Positions 9,102 through 17,718 of a stretch of DNA of 64,000 bases are shown piece by piece. Numbering within the stretch: the first letter of the stretch is position 1; every line of letters begins with the position of its first letter. The notes below the pieces were generated by a model that worked only from the letters and a program-made list of their open reading frames with translations, was not told the DNA's origin and did not search any database. The position numbers and the translations under genes are program-made. The stretch is from Rhizobium ecuadorense (lineage in GTDB: Bacteria > Pseudomonadota > Alphaproteobacteria > Rhizobiales > Rhizobiaceae): NCBI RefSeq assembly GCF_001187535.1, contig NZ_LFIO01001065.1, positions 248,001 through 312,000 on the forward strand. The letters run 5' to 3'.

Positions 9102-10199
9102 TCAGGTCGCCTTTGTCCTGACCGCAGGACTGAACATCGCGAGGCACAGGAGTTCGAACAGGACCTGCGCGGCGATCTGCGCGGTGTTGGTGGTGTTGTC
9201 GTATTGCGGCGCGATTTCCACGACGTCGCCGCCGATGAGGTTGATGCCTTTGAAACCGCGCAGTAGGGTCAGGACCTCCCTCGGCTGAAGCCCGCCGACT
9301 TCTGGCGTGCCGGTTCCCGGAGCGAAGGCCGGATCGAGGCTGTCCACGTCGAAACTGAGATAGGTTGGACCAGCGCCGACAACCTCCAGAGCCTTTGCGA
9401 TCACAGCCTTGAGGCCCATCTCCGCCACCTCTTCCGCGTGGATGACGGTCATGCCGGAGGCAAAGGAGAACTCCCAGAGATATTCGCCGCCGCCGCGGAT
9501 GCCGATCTGGATCGTACGCTTCGGATCTAGCACGCCCGCCAGGACCGCCTCGCGGAAGGGCGCGCCGTGGTGGAACTTAGAGCCCTCATAGGGACCGGCG
9601 GTGTCGCAATGAGCGTCGATGTGGATCATGCCAACCGGCTGGCTGGCCGCCAGGCCCTTGAGAATGGCGCCGGAGATCGAATGGTCGCCGCCGACCGACA
9701 GTGGGATAACCCCGGTTGCCGCGATCATCCGGTAGCAGGCCTCGATGTCGACATGGCACTCGGCCAGGCCGAACCGGCTGCGCATCGGCACGTCGCCGAC
9801 ATCGGCGACCTTTAGCCCTCCCATTGGCGCGACACGCAGAACATGCTCGTAGGGGCCTACACGCTCGATCGCCCGGACGGCCCGCGGCCCCAGCCGCGCG
9901 CCGGCGCGATTGGTGACGCCGAGATCCATCGGCACGCCGATCAGAGCTACCTCAAGCGCCTCAAGGACCTCGGGCCGCAAGCCGTTCTCGATGAAACGGG
10001 CGTCCAGAAAGGTCGCAGGATCGGCGAAGGGCCATTTGCGGCTGTCGCCGTCCTTGAATACGCTCGCCGCCACGGCGCGGAAGTGTGGATCTTCCATCTC
10101 ACCGCCTGCAGCGCTGCCGAAGCGCTTTCTCAAGTCTTCCAGAAAATCCCGGTCAATGGTCAAGGCAGGCTCCCACGGTATTGATGCTGCCATCATCAT
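9102..10199 (-). CDS. Agmatinase / guanidinobutyrase-family ureohydrolase
   Basis: About 365 residues. The family hydrolyses a guanidino group to urea plus an amine using two metal ions, usually manganese. The metal ligands are visible in GGDHSISGAIL, HIDAHCDTAGPYEG and SFDVDSLDPAFAPGTGTPE. The N-terminus is about 50 residues longer than in E. coli SpeB. The HCDT...FHHG pattern fits guanidinobutyrase-like enzymes as well as agmatinase, so the substrate is left open. Three consecutive ATG codons (10199, 10196, 10193) could start the protein; I took the first. It heads the minus-strand cluster and is divergent from a PotD-like importer, suggesting uptake and breakdown of agmatine, guanidino acids or polyamines. 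Confidence 0.88.
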   Translation of the reverse strand: MMMAASIPWEPALTIDRDFLEDLRKRFGSAAGGEMEDPHFRAVAASVFKDGDSRKWPFADPATFLDARFIENGLRPEVLEALEVALIGVPMDLGVTNRAGARLGPRAVRAIERVGPYEHVLRVAPMGGLKVADVGDVPMRSRFGLAECHVDIEACYRMIAATGVIPLSVGGDHSISGAILKGLAASQPVGMIHIDAHCDTAGPYEGSKFHHGAPFREAVLAGVLDPKRTIQIGIRGGGEYLWEFSFASGMTVIHAEEVAEMGLKAVIAKALEVVGAGPTYLSFDVDSLDPAFAPGTGTPEVGGLQPREVLTLLRGFKGINLIGGDVVEIAPQYDNTTNTAQIAAQVLFELLCLAMFSPAVRTKAT

Positions 10200-10424
10200 C
10201 GGCGCCACCCGCTTTTCTTGGAACCGCGAAAATTCGAGAGGGGATATAACGATTCTTGATAGCTCGGATCCGCCAGGGCTCCGCGATGCGGGTAATGCGT
10301 TCATCGGGATATTCAGAAAACTTTATAACCCGGCGAGAATTTTCCCACTACCGCGGTTGGCAACCTCCAAGCAGTCTCCGACGCGAACGGTCCAGCAGAG
10401 GGCCGACAACAAAGGGGACCTACG

Positions 10425-11501
10425 ATGTTGCACGATATGACACGCCGCCGCTTCCTCGGATCCGCCGCTGCCGCGGGGATTGCCGGCACAATGAGCGGGT
10501 TTGCGAGATCCGCCGCAGCCGGCAGCGGCAATCTCACCGCCGTTGAATGGGGCGGCGATGTCGTCGAAGCCATGAAGCAGATCGCCGCCGACCAGAATGC
10601 GGCGACGTTCAACTGGGTTCTTCATCAGGGTGGCGCGGGCGCGATCCTGCCAAAGATCAAGGCCGTCTGGCCGAATGTCGACTACGACTATGTCGCCGGC
10701 TGGGAAGGCTCATTCAACAGTATGGTGAAGGAAGATTGGCTCGAGACCATTAATCCCGCCGATGTTCCCAACCTTGCGAACATTCCCGAGAAAATCATCA
10801 TTCGTGATGGCAAGGGCAATATCAAAGCGGTCCCACGCGCAGTTGGCGGCATGTATTTCGGTGCCCGAACCGATACGGCTCCGATCGCTGTGAAGACCAT
10901 CGATGATCTGCTCAGCCCCGATCTTAAGGGCGCGATCTGCTGGCCGGGCCCGACACAGAGCATGATGCTCCAGATTGTCGCGCTCGCCCTTCACGCTGGC
11001 GGCAGCGAAACGAATATGGAACCCGGATGGAAGCTCATGACGGAATTGGCGAAATCCGGCAATATCGGCCGCGTCGCCATCACTGATATCGATTTCACCA
11101 ATTCGCTGACGTCGGGCGAGACATCCGTCGGCTTCTTCGCTGAGCCCGGCTGGGCGGCCGTGGCGAAAACCTTCCCGGTTACTCGTTTCACCAAGGACAG
11201 CAACTTCAGGGCCTTCCTCTACCAGAGCGGTTTCGGCGTACTGAAGAATAGACCGAACACCAAGGCAACGCTCGACTTCGTCAACTTCGCAATCAGCCCG
11301 GACATGAATTCACTCTACGCCAAGGTGGCGGGCGAAGCGCCGTTGAACAGCAAGGCGGTCACGCCCGACAATCTCAAGCATCTGTCCTTCACGTCGGACG
11401 AGTTTTCGAGCTTCGTTTATGTGCCGGACTACAATGTCGTTCTCGAACAGCAGGATGCCTGGTCCAAACGCTGGGAACAGGACATCGCCCCGTTGCTCTA
11501 A
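10425..11501 (+). CDS. Spermidine/putrescine-type ABC transporter substrate-binding protein
   Basis: 358 residues. The N-terminus has a twin-arginine-like signal, TRRRFLGS (residues 6-13), followed by an Ala-rich hydrophobic stretch and an AAAG cleavage region, so folded export by Tat is likely. The rest resembles the PotD/FbpA-like family (GAGAILPKIKAVWPN, FTSDEFSSFVYVPDY). AAAGGGGA lies seven bases before ATG 10425, making the start secure. It is followed by two permeases and an ATPase, a complete importer. The ligand is not certain: this subfamily transports polyamines and also other organic cations or acids. Confidence 0.85.
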   Translation: MLHDMTRRRFLGSAAAAGIAGTMSGFARSAAAGSGNLTAVEWGGDVVEAMKQIAADQNAATFNWVLHQGGAGAILPKIKAVWPNVDYDYVAGWEGSFNSMVKEDWLETINPADVPNLANIPEKIIIRDGKGNIKAVPRAVGGMYFGARTDTAPIAVKTIDDLLSPDLKGAICWPGPTQSMMLQIVALALHAGGSETNMEPGWKLMTELAKSGNIGRVAITDIDFTNSLTSGETSVGFFAEPGWAAVAKTFPVTRFTKDSNFRAFLYQSGFGVLKNRPNTKATLDFVNFAISPDMNSLYAKVAGEAPLNSKAVTPDNLKHLSFTSDEFSSFVYVPDYNVVLEQQDAWSKRWEQDIAPLL

Positions 11502-11593
11502 GGCACCTCGCGGCAGGTTATCGAGGGCGCGCATGGGCTTCGATAACCTCCCTTTCTCGTGGCCCGTAAGGGCGAGGAAAAGGCTGTTCCACC

Positions 11594-12478
11594 ATGATCA
11601 AAGTAAGGCGGCAACCCGTTGCCATTTCTCTTCCTGATCGCCGAGATGCGGCCCTGACACTCGGGCCAGCCCTGCTGGTGTTCGCATTCGGTTTTCTGTC
11701 ACCGTTAATCAATCTGGCAATCGAAAGCTTGAAGGAGTTTACGCCGGGGCGCGTCGGCTCCGTTGAAAATGCCGCGGCAACGGTCCAAAATTATTACGAG
11801 CTTGCAAACCAGGCGTTTGCGAGCGTCCTGCTGACGACTTTCTGGATCGGTGGAGTTGCCGCGATCATCGGTCAGCTTGTGGCATTCCCGCTGGCCTACT
11901 TTGTCGTGCGGCGCATTTCCCCGCGGATGCGCGCGCTCACCCTCGGCTTTTTGATTACGCTTGTTCTATCCAGCGTCCTGATCAAGACATACGCGATCGA
12001 ACTGACCTTCGGGTCGGTTGGCATCTTCCGACCCCTCCTCTTGACACTTGGCCTTTCGCCCAACAGCCGCGAATATATCAATATCGTCGTTACTGCGGGT
12101 CTGGTTCACTCGATCATACCGGTCGCAACGCTAACGCTGATTGGCGCGATGCAATCGATCGATCCGCGTCTGCTCGATGCAGCCCAGTCGCTCGGCGCGC
12201 CGGGATGGAAAGCCCATCTGTCGATCACGCTTCCCCTGAGCTTCCCGGCTCTGATCTCAAGTACGCTTGTCTCGCTGACTTTCGCGATCAGCGCCTTCGT
12301 CATTCCCATGGTGCTCGGGAGGGGCCGGGTGCTTTTCATATCGAACGTCATCTACACCCGGTTCAGCGATATCGCCAACTATCCGAGCGGCGCGGCGATC
12401 TCGCTCGTCATGCTTGCCGCGGCCTTGGCGGTCGTCGCTGTCATAACGTTTGCGCAGGCCTGGAAGGTTTCCCGATGA
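11594..12478 (+). CDS. Spermidine/putrescine-type ABC permease (PotB-like)
   Basis: 294 residues with about six hydrophobic segments. The long first periplasmic loop (SLKEFTPGRVGS...) and the EAA loop LLDAAQSLGAPGWKAHLSITLPLS are typical of PotB/PotC permeases. The stop overlaps the start of the next permease by four bases (ATGA). It forms the channel with the PotC-like partner. GAGGAAAAGG upstream of ATG 11594 serves as the ribosome site. Confidence 0.88.
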   Translation: MIKVRRQPVAISLPDRRDAALTLGPALLVFAFGFLSPLINLAIESLKEFTPGRVGSVENAAATVQNYYELANQAFASVLLTTFWIGGVAAIIGQLVAFPLAYFVVRRISPRMRALTLGFLITLVLSSVLIKTYAIELTFGSVGIFRPLLLTLGLSPNSREYINIVVTAGLVHSIIPVATLTLIGAMQSIDPRLLDAAQSLGAPGWKAHLSITLPLSFPALISSTLVSLTFAISAFVIPMVLGRGRVLFISNVIYTRFSDIANYPSGAAISLVMLAAALAVVAVITFAQAWKVSR

Positions 12479-13314
12479 GCAGACAATCTTTTGCAGCGCG
12501 AACCGCAGACCGGATCGCCGTTTCCCTCGCCGACGGTGTCATCGGCCTTGGATTGGCGTTCCTCGCCATCCCGTTGGTGATAACATGCCTCATGGCTTTC
12601 GACGCCAGGACCTACCTCGGTCCACTGCCGCCACCTGCCTTGTCGCTTCACTGGTTCGAACGGCTCGTCTCCCAGGCGGATATCCTTACCAGCCTACGCA
12701 CCAGCCTCATCTTGGCGGTACTCACGACGGTTCTGTCCGTCACGATCGGAACTGCAGCGGCTGTCGGCCTTGCCCGTGGCAATTTTCCAGGAAAGGCAGC
12801 GCTGACTTCGGCCTTTCTCTCGCCACTCATCGTTCCTCCGGTCGTCATCGGATTCGGCCTGCTGCTTTTCCTTTCCAAGGCCGGTATTACAAATGGTATG
12901 GCGCGCCTGCTCCTCGGCCACGTGATCGTGACGTTGCCCTATTGCATAAGGACCAGTCTCGCCAGCCTTCTCGGCAGCGACCAACGATTGACGGAAGCCG
13001 CGATGGTTCTCGGCGCCACCGAGCGCCAGGCCTTCTGGACCATTACCCTACCGCTCATGCGGACGGGCGTTGTCACCGGTGCGATCTTCGCCTTCGCAAT
13101 TTCTATAGATGACGTATCGATCAGTCTCTTTCTGAGCGATCCGTCCGCAACGACCTTGCCTGTTACGCTGGTCAGCAACATGCGCGCGGCTTTCGATCTG
13201 ACGATCGCTGCGGCGGCCGTGGTCCTGATTGCCGTCACCGCGTTGCTGATCGTTGTGCTGGACCGTGTCGTCGGCTTCGACACCGTCGTCGGTCAGGGTT
13301 TGTTTCGTTCATGA
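12475..13314 (+). CDS. Spermidine/putrescine-type ABC permease (PotC-like)
   Basis: 279 residues, six predicted membrane segments. The EAA loop LTEAAMVLGATERQAFWTITLPL matches the PotC group, as does the ISIDDVSISLFLSDPSATTLPV stretch (usual FxxSxDDFxxxxF). ATG 12475 is fixed by the four-base overlap with the upstream permease stop. The stop is ten bases before the ATPase start, so the importer genes are tightly coupled. Confidence 0.88.
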   Translation: MSRQSFAARTADRIAVSLADGVIGLGLAFLAIPLVITCLMAFDARTYLGPLPPPALSLHWFERLVSQADILTSLRTSLILAVLTTVLSVTIGTAAAVGLARGNFPGKAALTSAFLSPLIVPPVVIGFGLLLFLSKAGITNGMARLLLGHVIVTLPYCIRTSLASLLGSDQRLTEAAMVLGATERQAFWTITLPLMRTGVVTGAIFAFAISIDDVSISLFLSDPSATTLPVTLVSNMRAAFDLTIAAAAVVLIAVTALLIVVLDRVVGFDTVVGQGLFRS

Positions 13315-13324
13315 GGACAATACG

Positions 13325-14389
13325 ATGATTTCTGCCGTGGAATTTCAAGGGGTCAGCAAGCGCTTCGGTGAAACGATCGCCCTCGGTAATATCTCCTTCT
13401 CGGTGAACCCAGGTGAAACAATCGCACTGCTTGGACCGAGCGGCTGCGGCAAGACCACTATTCTTCGGCTCATTGCCGGATTCGAGCGGCCCGACAAAGG
13501 CTCGATCTTGATCGACGGCGAGCCGATGGCCGGATTGAAACCCTATGAGCGCAATGTCGGGCTGCTGTTCCAGCACTACGCTCTTTTCCCGCATATGACC
13601 GTCGAACAGAACATCGGCTACGGACTTCGCCATCGCAACCACCCGCCGGGGCAAATACCTCGCCGCATTGCCGAGATGCTTGAGCTCGTCCGGCTCGTCG
13701 GTTTCGGGCAGCGGCGGCCGCATCAGTTGAGCGGCGGCCAGCAGCAGCGTGTTGCGCTTGCGCGGGCGCTCGCCACCCATCCAAGCCTTGTTCTTCTGGA
13801 TGAGCCTCTGTCGGCCCTCGACGCCAAACTTCGCCATGAGCTGCGCACCGAATTGAAAGATGTGCTCGCCGCGGTCGGCTCGACCGCGATCGTGGTAACC
13901 CACGACCAGGAGGAGGCGATGAGCCTGGGAGAGCGCATATTCGTGATGAACCGTGGAGAAATCATGCAATCCGGCAGGCCGGATGATGTGTATTGGCGTC
14001 CAGACTCGCGTTTCGTCGCGGATTTCATGGGGCGGACGAATTGGATTCATGGTTCGATTTCGGCCGCGGGCGGAACGGCTCGCAAATTTCGCTCCGAATC
14101 CGGCTGGGAGTTTCCGGTCGCGTCCACCGGAAGCCTTTCAGGTGCCGCCGAGATTTGCGTGAGGCCGGAAAGCGTCGAGATATCATCTGGTGCTCCGGGT
14201 GCCGGGGCCATGCCCGGACGCGTTGCCGACGTTGTGACACTCGGTGCCTTCAGGCATATCGTTCTGGACCTCGTCAGTGGCGACCGCATAATCTCGGCTT
14301 GCCCGAACCGTCCAGACATAGCCTTCGCGCGAGGGCAGGAGATCAGCGTTTCCATTCCCCCCACGGCATGCGTTCTCTTCGCGCGATAA
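13325..14389 (+). CDS. ABC transporter ATP-binding protein (PotA-like)
   Basis: 354 residues: a nucleotide-binding domain followed by a C-terminal TOBE-type regulatory domain (from about residue 270, with VRPESVEIS). Walker A is GPSGCGKTT, the signature is LSGGQQQR, Walker B is LVLLDEPLSAL and the switch histidine is in VVTHDQEEAM. ATG 13325 follows GAGGACAA and precedes the conserved VEFQGVSKRFG; the longer open frame upstream overlaps the permease and is unlikely. It completes a four-gene importer. A strong inverted repeat follows the stop. Confidence 0.93.
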   Translation: MISAVEFQGVSKRFGETIALGNISFSVNPGETIALLGPSGCGKTTILRLIAGFERPDKGSILIDGEPMAGLKPYERNVGLLFQHYALFPHMTVEQNIGYGLRHRNHPPGQIPRRIAEMLELVRLVGFGQRRPHQLSGGQQQRVALARALATHPSLVLLDEPLSALDAKLRHELRTELKDVLAAVGSTAIVVTHDQEEAMSLGERIFVMNRGEIMQSGRPDDVYWRPDSRFVADFMGRTNWIHGSISAAGGTARKFRSESGWEFPVASTGSLSGAAEICVRPESVEISSGAPGAGAMPGRVADVVTLGAFRHIVLDLVSGDRIISACPNRPDIAFARGQEISVSIPPTACVLFAR

Positions 14390-14400
14390 GTTGGTATTGA

Positions 14401-14426
14401 CGGGGCGCAGCTTGCACTGCGCCCCG
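14401..14426 (+). terminator. Terminator-like hairpin after the PotDBCA-like operon
   Basis: CGGGGCGCAG and CTGCGCCCCG form a perfect ten-base stem with a six-base loop, starting 11 bases after the ATPase stop. The run after the stem is TCTAAGG, not a T-tract, so intrinsic termination may be incomplete or Rho-assisted. It separates the importer operon from the LysR gene. Confidence 0.65.
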
Positions 14427-14532
14427 TCTAAGGATCGCCAGTTGCCGGAAGAACATGGTTCGTCCAATATCCGCTTGTCGGCAGAGAGGCCCTCAGCACT
14501 CGAACGCCCCAAACTATGGAATGCGGCTTCTG

Positions 14533-15390
14533 ATGCTTGATCTCGATTCCTATCTGCTTCGTGCATTTCTGACCGTCGCGGAGATCGGCACCGTCAATGG
14601 CGCTGCCGTCAAGCTGAATAGAACGCAGGCGGCGGTGAGCATGCAGATTCGCAAGCTGGAGGAGCTTGTCGGTGTTACGCTGTTTTCGCGTTCGTCAAAA
14701 GGCCTCGAACTCACGAGCCATGGGCAGATCATGCTGGCTTATGCCCGCGAAATGGTCGCCCTCAGCGACGAGGTCGAGAAAAGGCTGACAGGCAAGATGA
14801 TCGAGGACCGCATTCGCCTCGGCGTCGTTGAGGACTTCGCAGCCGGCCACCTGATCGACATTCTTAGTGACTTCAGAGCCCAGAACCCGAAGGTCGAGAT
14901 CGACATCATTGTCGAGCCGAATCGCCGCCTCGCCAGCCTGTTTGAAGACAGGAAGCTGGATCTGGTGGTTTGCGACATCACCTGTCTGTCGCGAAAACCG
15001 ACCCTGATCTGGACCGAATATTTGATGTGGACGGTCAGATCCGACTTCGTGGTGGATGCGGAAAAACCGCTTCCCATCATTATGTTCGAGGAGGAGTGTC
15101 CCTGGACGCTTCCGACGCTTGCGGCTCTGTCTCAGCGGAACATCAAGTGGAAGACGGCGTGCGTCGCATCGACTCTCGTGGCCATGGCGACTGCGGTTCG
15201 CGTCGGTATTGGTATCGCGCCAATGATGCTCACGACAAAACCGGAGGGCTGCCGGACACTTGACCGATCGGCGGATCTGCCCGGTCCGGTGCGCATCGAG
15301 ATCGGTCTGTATTCTCAGTCCGAGACGGCCGAAGGCGCGCGCTACCTTGTGGACTTCATTTCGCGGCATACGGCCATATTGTCCAGCTAG
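14533..15390 (+). CDS. LysR-family transcriptional regulator
   Basis: About 285 residues. The N-terminal winged helix-turn-helix is clear: LDSYLLRAFLTVAEIGTVNG, then AAVKLNRTQAAVSMQIRKLEE with the usual LFSRSSKGLELTSHG wing. A periplasmic-binding-protein-like effector domain follows (RIRLGVVEDFA...). An ATG at 14521 is an equally possible start. By position it probably regulates the adjacent transport and catabolic genes, but no divergent promoter pairs with it, and its effector is unknown. Confidence 0.87.
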   Translation: MLDLDSYLLRAFLTVAEIGTVNGAAVKLNRTQAAVSMQIRKLEELVGVTLFSRSSKGLELTSHGQIMLAYAREMVALSDEVEKRLTGKMIEDRIRLGVVEDFAAGHLIDILSDFRAQNPKVEIDIIVEPNRRLASLFEDRKLDLVVCDITCLSRKPTLIWTEYLMWTVRSDFVVDAEKPLPIIMFEEECPWTLPTLAALSQRNIKWKTACVASTLVAMATAVRVGIGIAPMMLTTKPEGCRTLDRSADLPGPVRIEIGLYSQSETAEGARYLVDFISRHTAILSS

Positions 15391-15467
15391 GAGCGTTCAG
15401 CTTCCATTATATCGGGTCAATTTAATTCCCTCTACCGCGATGGCGAGCGAAGCACCACAGTGACCGG

Positions 15468-15872
15468 ATGAAGGGTCGACGACCCAATCTCAAGCATTCA
15501 TGGAAGTCTGCGAATACGATGATGGGGCAAGCCAAAGTTGACGAAACTCTCCTCGCAGATGCCGCCTATCTGCCCGGCCAGGTCGCAAACCTCACGAGGG
15601 GAGCGAGCGTGACGGCGCAAACCAACGAAATACTGGAGCGCATCAATGACATGCTGCTACGCGAAGGTACCGACAAGTCAGAGATCATTCTCGCCAACAT
15701 TTGGCTCAGGGACCTTGCCTCATTCGAGGAAATGAACAGAGCCTGGGATGCTTGGATGCCGGATAGCGGAACGCCACGGCGGGCAACGTTTGAGGACAAG
15801 AATCTCCCGCCGATGTGCGCCATCCGTATTGACGTAGCCGCGTCGCGAAAGAGTGAGGCCGGGCAAATTTGA
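15468..15872 (+). CDS. RidA/YjgF family protein
   Basis: Up to 134 residues. RidA proteins hydrolyse reactive enamine/imine intermediates. The family pattern is visible: YLPGQVAN (usual yLaGQv), EILERINDMLLREGTDKSEI, NIWLRDLASFEEMN and the substrate-contacting Arg in GTPRRATFED. The start is uncertain. ATG 15468 has no ribosome site and adds about 17 residues before the family start; ATG 15519 is an alternative. Imine chemistry would fit the ornithine-cyclodeaminase-family gene of this block, although the two are 9 kb apart (inference). Confidence 0.75.
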   Translation: MKGRRPNLKHSWKSANTMMGQAKVDETLLADAAYLPGQVANLTRGASVTAQTNEILERINDMLLREGTDKSEIILANIWLRDLASFEEMNRAWDAWMPDSGTPRRATFEDKNLPPMCAIRIDVAASRKSEAGQI

Positions 15873-16029
15873 GCCGCGGCATTCGTCATCTTCATACCTT
15901 GTCAGCGAAGCCGGACCGGAAGTGCTCTTGAAGCCGGATGGCCCACATTTCGTCGAAGAAAGATATGTCTTGCTAGGGGCAAAGATTGCGGATGCGTTAC
16001 GACCTTTTGTGGCTCAAGAAATCACATAA
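15853..16029 (+). pseudogene. Remnant of a hydrolase-like C-terminus
   Basis: After the RidA gene a frame stays open from about 15853 to a TAA at 16027-16029. Its last 40 codons look like real protein: LLKPDGPHFVEERYVLLGAKIADALRPFV (15925-16011) resembles the D-G-x-H-F ... G-y-x-x-L-G-x-x-I-A-d-a-l end of SGNH/GDSL-type hydrolases. There is no plausible start codon with a ribosome site and no upstream catalytic part, so it would be a decayed or truncated gene tail. The evidence is pattern memory only. Confidence 0.35.
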
Positions 16030-16072
16030 GCGGTAAGGGCGAAAGCTGCTCTCTGGCGGCATTGCTACAGAA

Positions 16073-16097
16073 TTCCGCACTTTCGGCATCACGCTTT
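16073..16097. repeat. Partial copy of the TTTCGGCATCA(T/C)GCT repeat
   Basis: The stretch ending TTTCGGCATCACGCT (16081-16095) is shared with the right arm of the element at 8151-8196. The left arm is missing. It abuts the stop codon of the minus-strand gene that ends at 16096, just as the complete copy at 53425-53468 abuts the thiZ stop. Confidence 0.5.
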
Positions 16098-16611
16098 AAG
16101 GCCGGATGACGCAAACATTGGCCTCGTAGGTGCAGGGGTCGTCCTGGACGGCGACGTCGATGATCTTTGCCGTCGAGGCCGTCGAGGCCGTCGGTTCGGG
16201 CCGTGCCGCCGGATAATATCCGTATCCATTGCCGCCGACATAAATCCCGCCATCGACCTGATAGGCATAAGAGCCGGCATAGGTGTCGCCGCTGTCGCCA
16301 CCCGGCGGCTGGGGTGCGATGATGACCAGCCCGCTGCGAGCGACACGATTGGTCGCTGCCGACGAAAACTGCTTCAAGAACGGCATCCGCTCTCTGTGGT
16401 GCCCGCGGCCATAGGCGCTGTCGAAACGGATGCCGCGATCGCGCCAGCCCATATGTCGGCCGAGAAACAACCCGTTGTGAAAGGCGTGGCGATGGCCAAC
16501 GACGCGTTGATCGGCGAAGCGATGATCAAAACGGCGCTCGCCGGCGGTGGCGGGGAAGACGGCAAGTGCAGACAGGGCAAGCAGAGTGACTGCGGATAGA
16601 CTGCGAAACAT
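16096..16611 (-). CDS. Small secreted hypothetical protein
   Basis: 171 residues. The first about 23 residues form a Sec signal peptide (LSAVTLLALSALAVFPATAG). The mature protein is rich in His and Arg (HRFADQRVVGHRHAFHNG), then has a Gly/Tyr-rich stretch (GGIYVGGNGYGYYP) and ends with two cysteines in DDPCTYEANVCVIRP, probably disulphide-bonded. A short TAS repeat reflects a nine-base duplication in the DNA. I do not recognise a named family. A CtrA-type box lies 28 bases upstream of the start, so cell-cycle control is likely. Confidence 0.75.
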   Translation of the reverse strand: MFRSLSAVTLLALSALAVFPATAGERRFDHRFADQRVVGHRHAFHNGLFLGRHMGWRDRGIRFDSAYGRGHHRERMPFLKQFSSAATNRVARSGLVIIAPQPPGGDSGDTYAGSYAYQVDGGIYVGGNGYGYYPAARPEPTASTASTAKIIDVAVQDDPCTYEANVCVIRP

Positions 16612-16638
16612 GGGCGCCGGCCTCCGGAATTCCGATCG

Positions 16639-16654
16639 TTAACAAATCGTTAAC
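16639..16654. promoter_or_regulatory. Perfect CtrA-type binding site
   Basis: TTAACAAATCGTTAAC matches the full CtrA consensus TTAA-N7-TTAAC exactly, and because each half is GTTAAC-like it reads as a match on both strands. It lies 28 bases upstream of the minus-strand secreted-protein gene and about 270 bases upstream of sdhC. The first gene is the more likely target. Function is inferred from the established alphaproteobacterial consensus. Confidence 0.6.
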
Positions 16655-16924
16655 GCCAGATTGCGCCAAAAGCAGCAGTTTGTCCATGCGGCTCGGGAGA
16701 AGGGCAAAATTATTGAGCCGAAAACACCAGTTTCGTTAGCCTGCAAATTTCGTGGTAACCCCAATCGATTAAATTAAGGCAAGACAGCGATTGTGCTTGT
16801 CGTCGGCGTTTCCGGTGATTAAACGTCGCAATTGATGCAACGCACACAGAGAATTCGTCATTCGTGTGGTTGACTGAGCATGCTCCGAAATCCGGGAGCG
16901 CAGAGAAGCCGCCGCGAGGTTCTG
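16655..16924. other. Intergenic region upstream of sdhC
   Basis: About 270 bases, more AT-rich than its surroundings, without a convincing coding frame. It must contain the sdhCDAB promoter. I could not pick -35/-10 boxes with confidence, and I found no riboswitch. GAGGTT before ATG 16925 is the sdhC ribosome site. Confidence 0.5.
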
Positions 16925-17320
16925 ATGGCGAACGTGACAAATAACCGGCCCCTGTCGCCGCATTTGCAAATTTACAAACCTATTCCCACCATGGTCATGT
17001 CCATCGTCCACCGCATTACCGGCGGTGCGCTCTATGTCGGCACGCTGCTGGTTGCCTGGTGGCTGATCGCGGCGGCAAGCGGCCAGGGCTCCTATGACTG
17101 GGCCAACTGGGTGCTGGGCAGCCTTCTCGGCAAGCTCGTGCTGCTCGGCTATACCTGGGCGCTGCTGCACCACATGCTCGGCGGCTTCCGCCACTTCATG
17201 TGGGATCTCGGCTACGGCTTCGGGAAGGAATTCTCGACCAAGCTCGCCATCGCCAACATCATCGGGTCGCTCTGTCTGACCGTGCTGGTCTGGGTGATCG
17301 GCTTCCTCATTCGCTTCTGA
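16925..17320 (+). CDS. sdhC: Succinate dehydrogenase cytochrome b556 subunit
   Basis: 131 residues, a membrane anchor of complex II with three hydrophobic segments. The start [18 protein letters not shown] (residues 1-18) is typical of alphaproteobacterial SdhC. The [10 protein letters not shown] segment has the Ser/Arg pair of the quinone site and the [12 protein letters not shown] segment holds the heme-ligand histidine. The open frame extends 15 codons upstream, but ATG 16925 follows GAGGTT and fits the family. First gene of sdhC-sdhD-sdhA-sdhB. Confidence 0.95.
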   Translation: MANVTNNRPLSPHLQIYKPIPTMVMSIVHRITGGALYVGTLLVAWWLIAAASGQGSYDWANWVLGSLLGKLVLLGYTWALLHHMLGGFRHFMWDLGYGFGKEFSTKLAIANIIGSLCLTVLVWVIGFLIRF

Positions 17321-17330
17321 AGGTCCTCTC

Positions 17331-17711
17331 ATGGATATGCGCACCCCCCTCGGCAAGGTTCGCGGGCTCGGCTCCGCCAAGGACGGCACGGATCATTTCT
17401 GGCGCCAGCGTCTGACGGCCGTCGCCAACGTTCCGCTCATCCTGTTCTTCCTCTTCTTCATGATCGCCTATGCCGGCGCCCCCTATGCGGATGTGGTCCG
17501 CGCGCTGTCGAACCCGTTCGTCGCGGTCGTCATGGGGCTGATGGTAATCTCAGGCGTCATCCACATGAAGCTCGGCATGCAGGTCATCATCGAGGATTAC
17601 GTGCATGGCGAGTTCGGCAAGATCGCTCTCCTAATGCTGAACACCTTCTTTGCGATCCTGATCGCCGGCCTCTGTCTCTTCGCCATTCTGAAAATCGCAT
17701 TCGTAGGATAA
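17331..17711 (+). CDS. sdhD: Succinate dehydrogenase hydrophobic membrane anchor subunit
   Basis: 126 residues with three membrane segments. [20 protein letters not shown] at the N-terminus and the heme-ligand region [18 protein letters not shown] are typical of alphaproteobacterial SdhD. It pairs with SdhC to bind heme b and ubiquinone. It lies ten bases after sdhC and seven before sdhA. Confidence 0.95.
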   Translation: MDMRTPLGKVRGLGSAKDGTDHFWRQRLTAVANVPLILFFLFFMIAYAGAPYADVVRALSNPFVAVVMGLMVISGVIHMKLGMQVIIEDYVHGEFGKIALLMLNTFFAILIAGLCLFAILKIAFVG

Positions 17712-17718
17712 GCGCGCT

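Noticed and set aside
16174..16196. Nine-base GTCGAGGCC duplication
   Set aside because: It lies inside a coding region and only adds a TAS repeat to the secreted protein; ordinary slippage.
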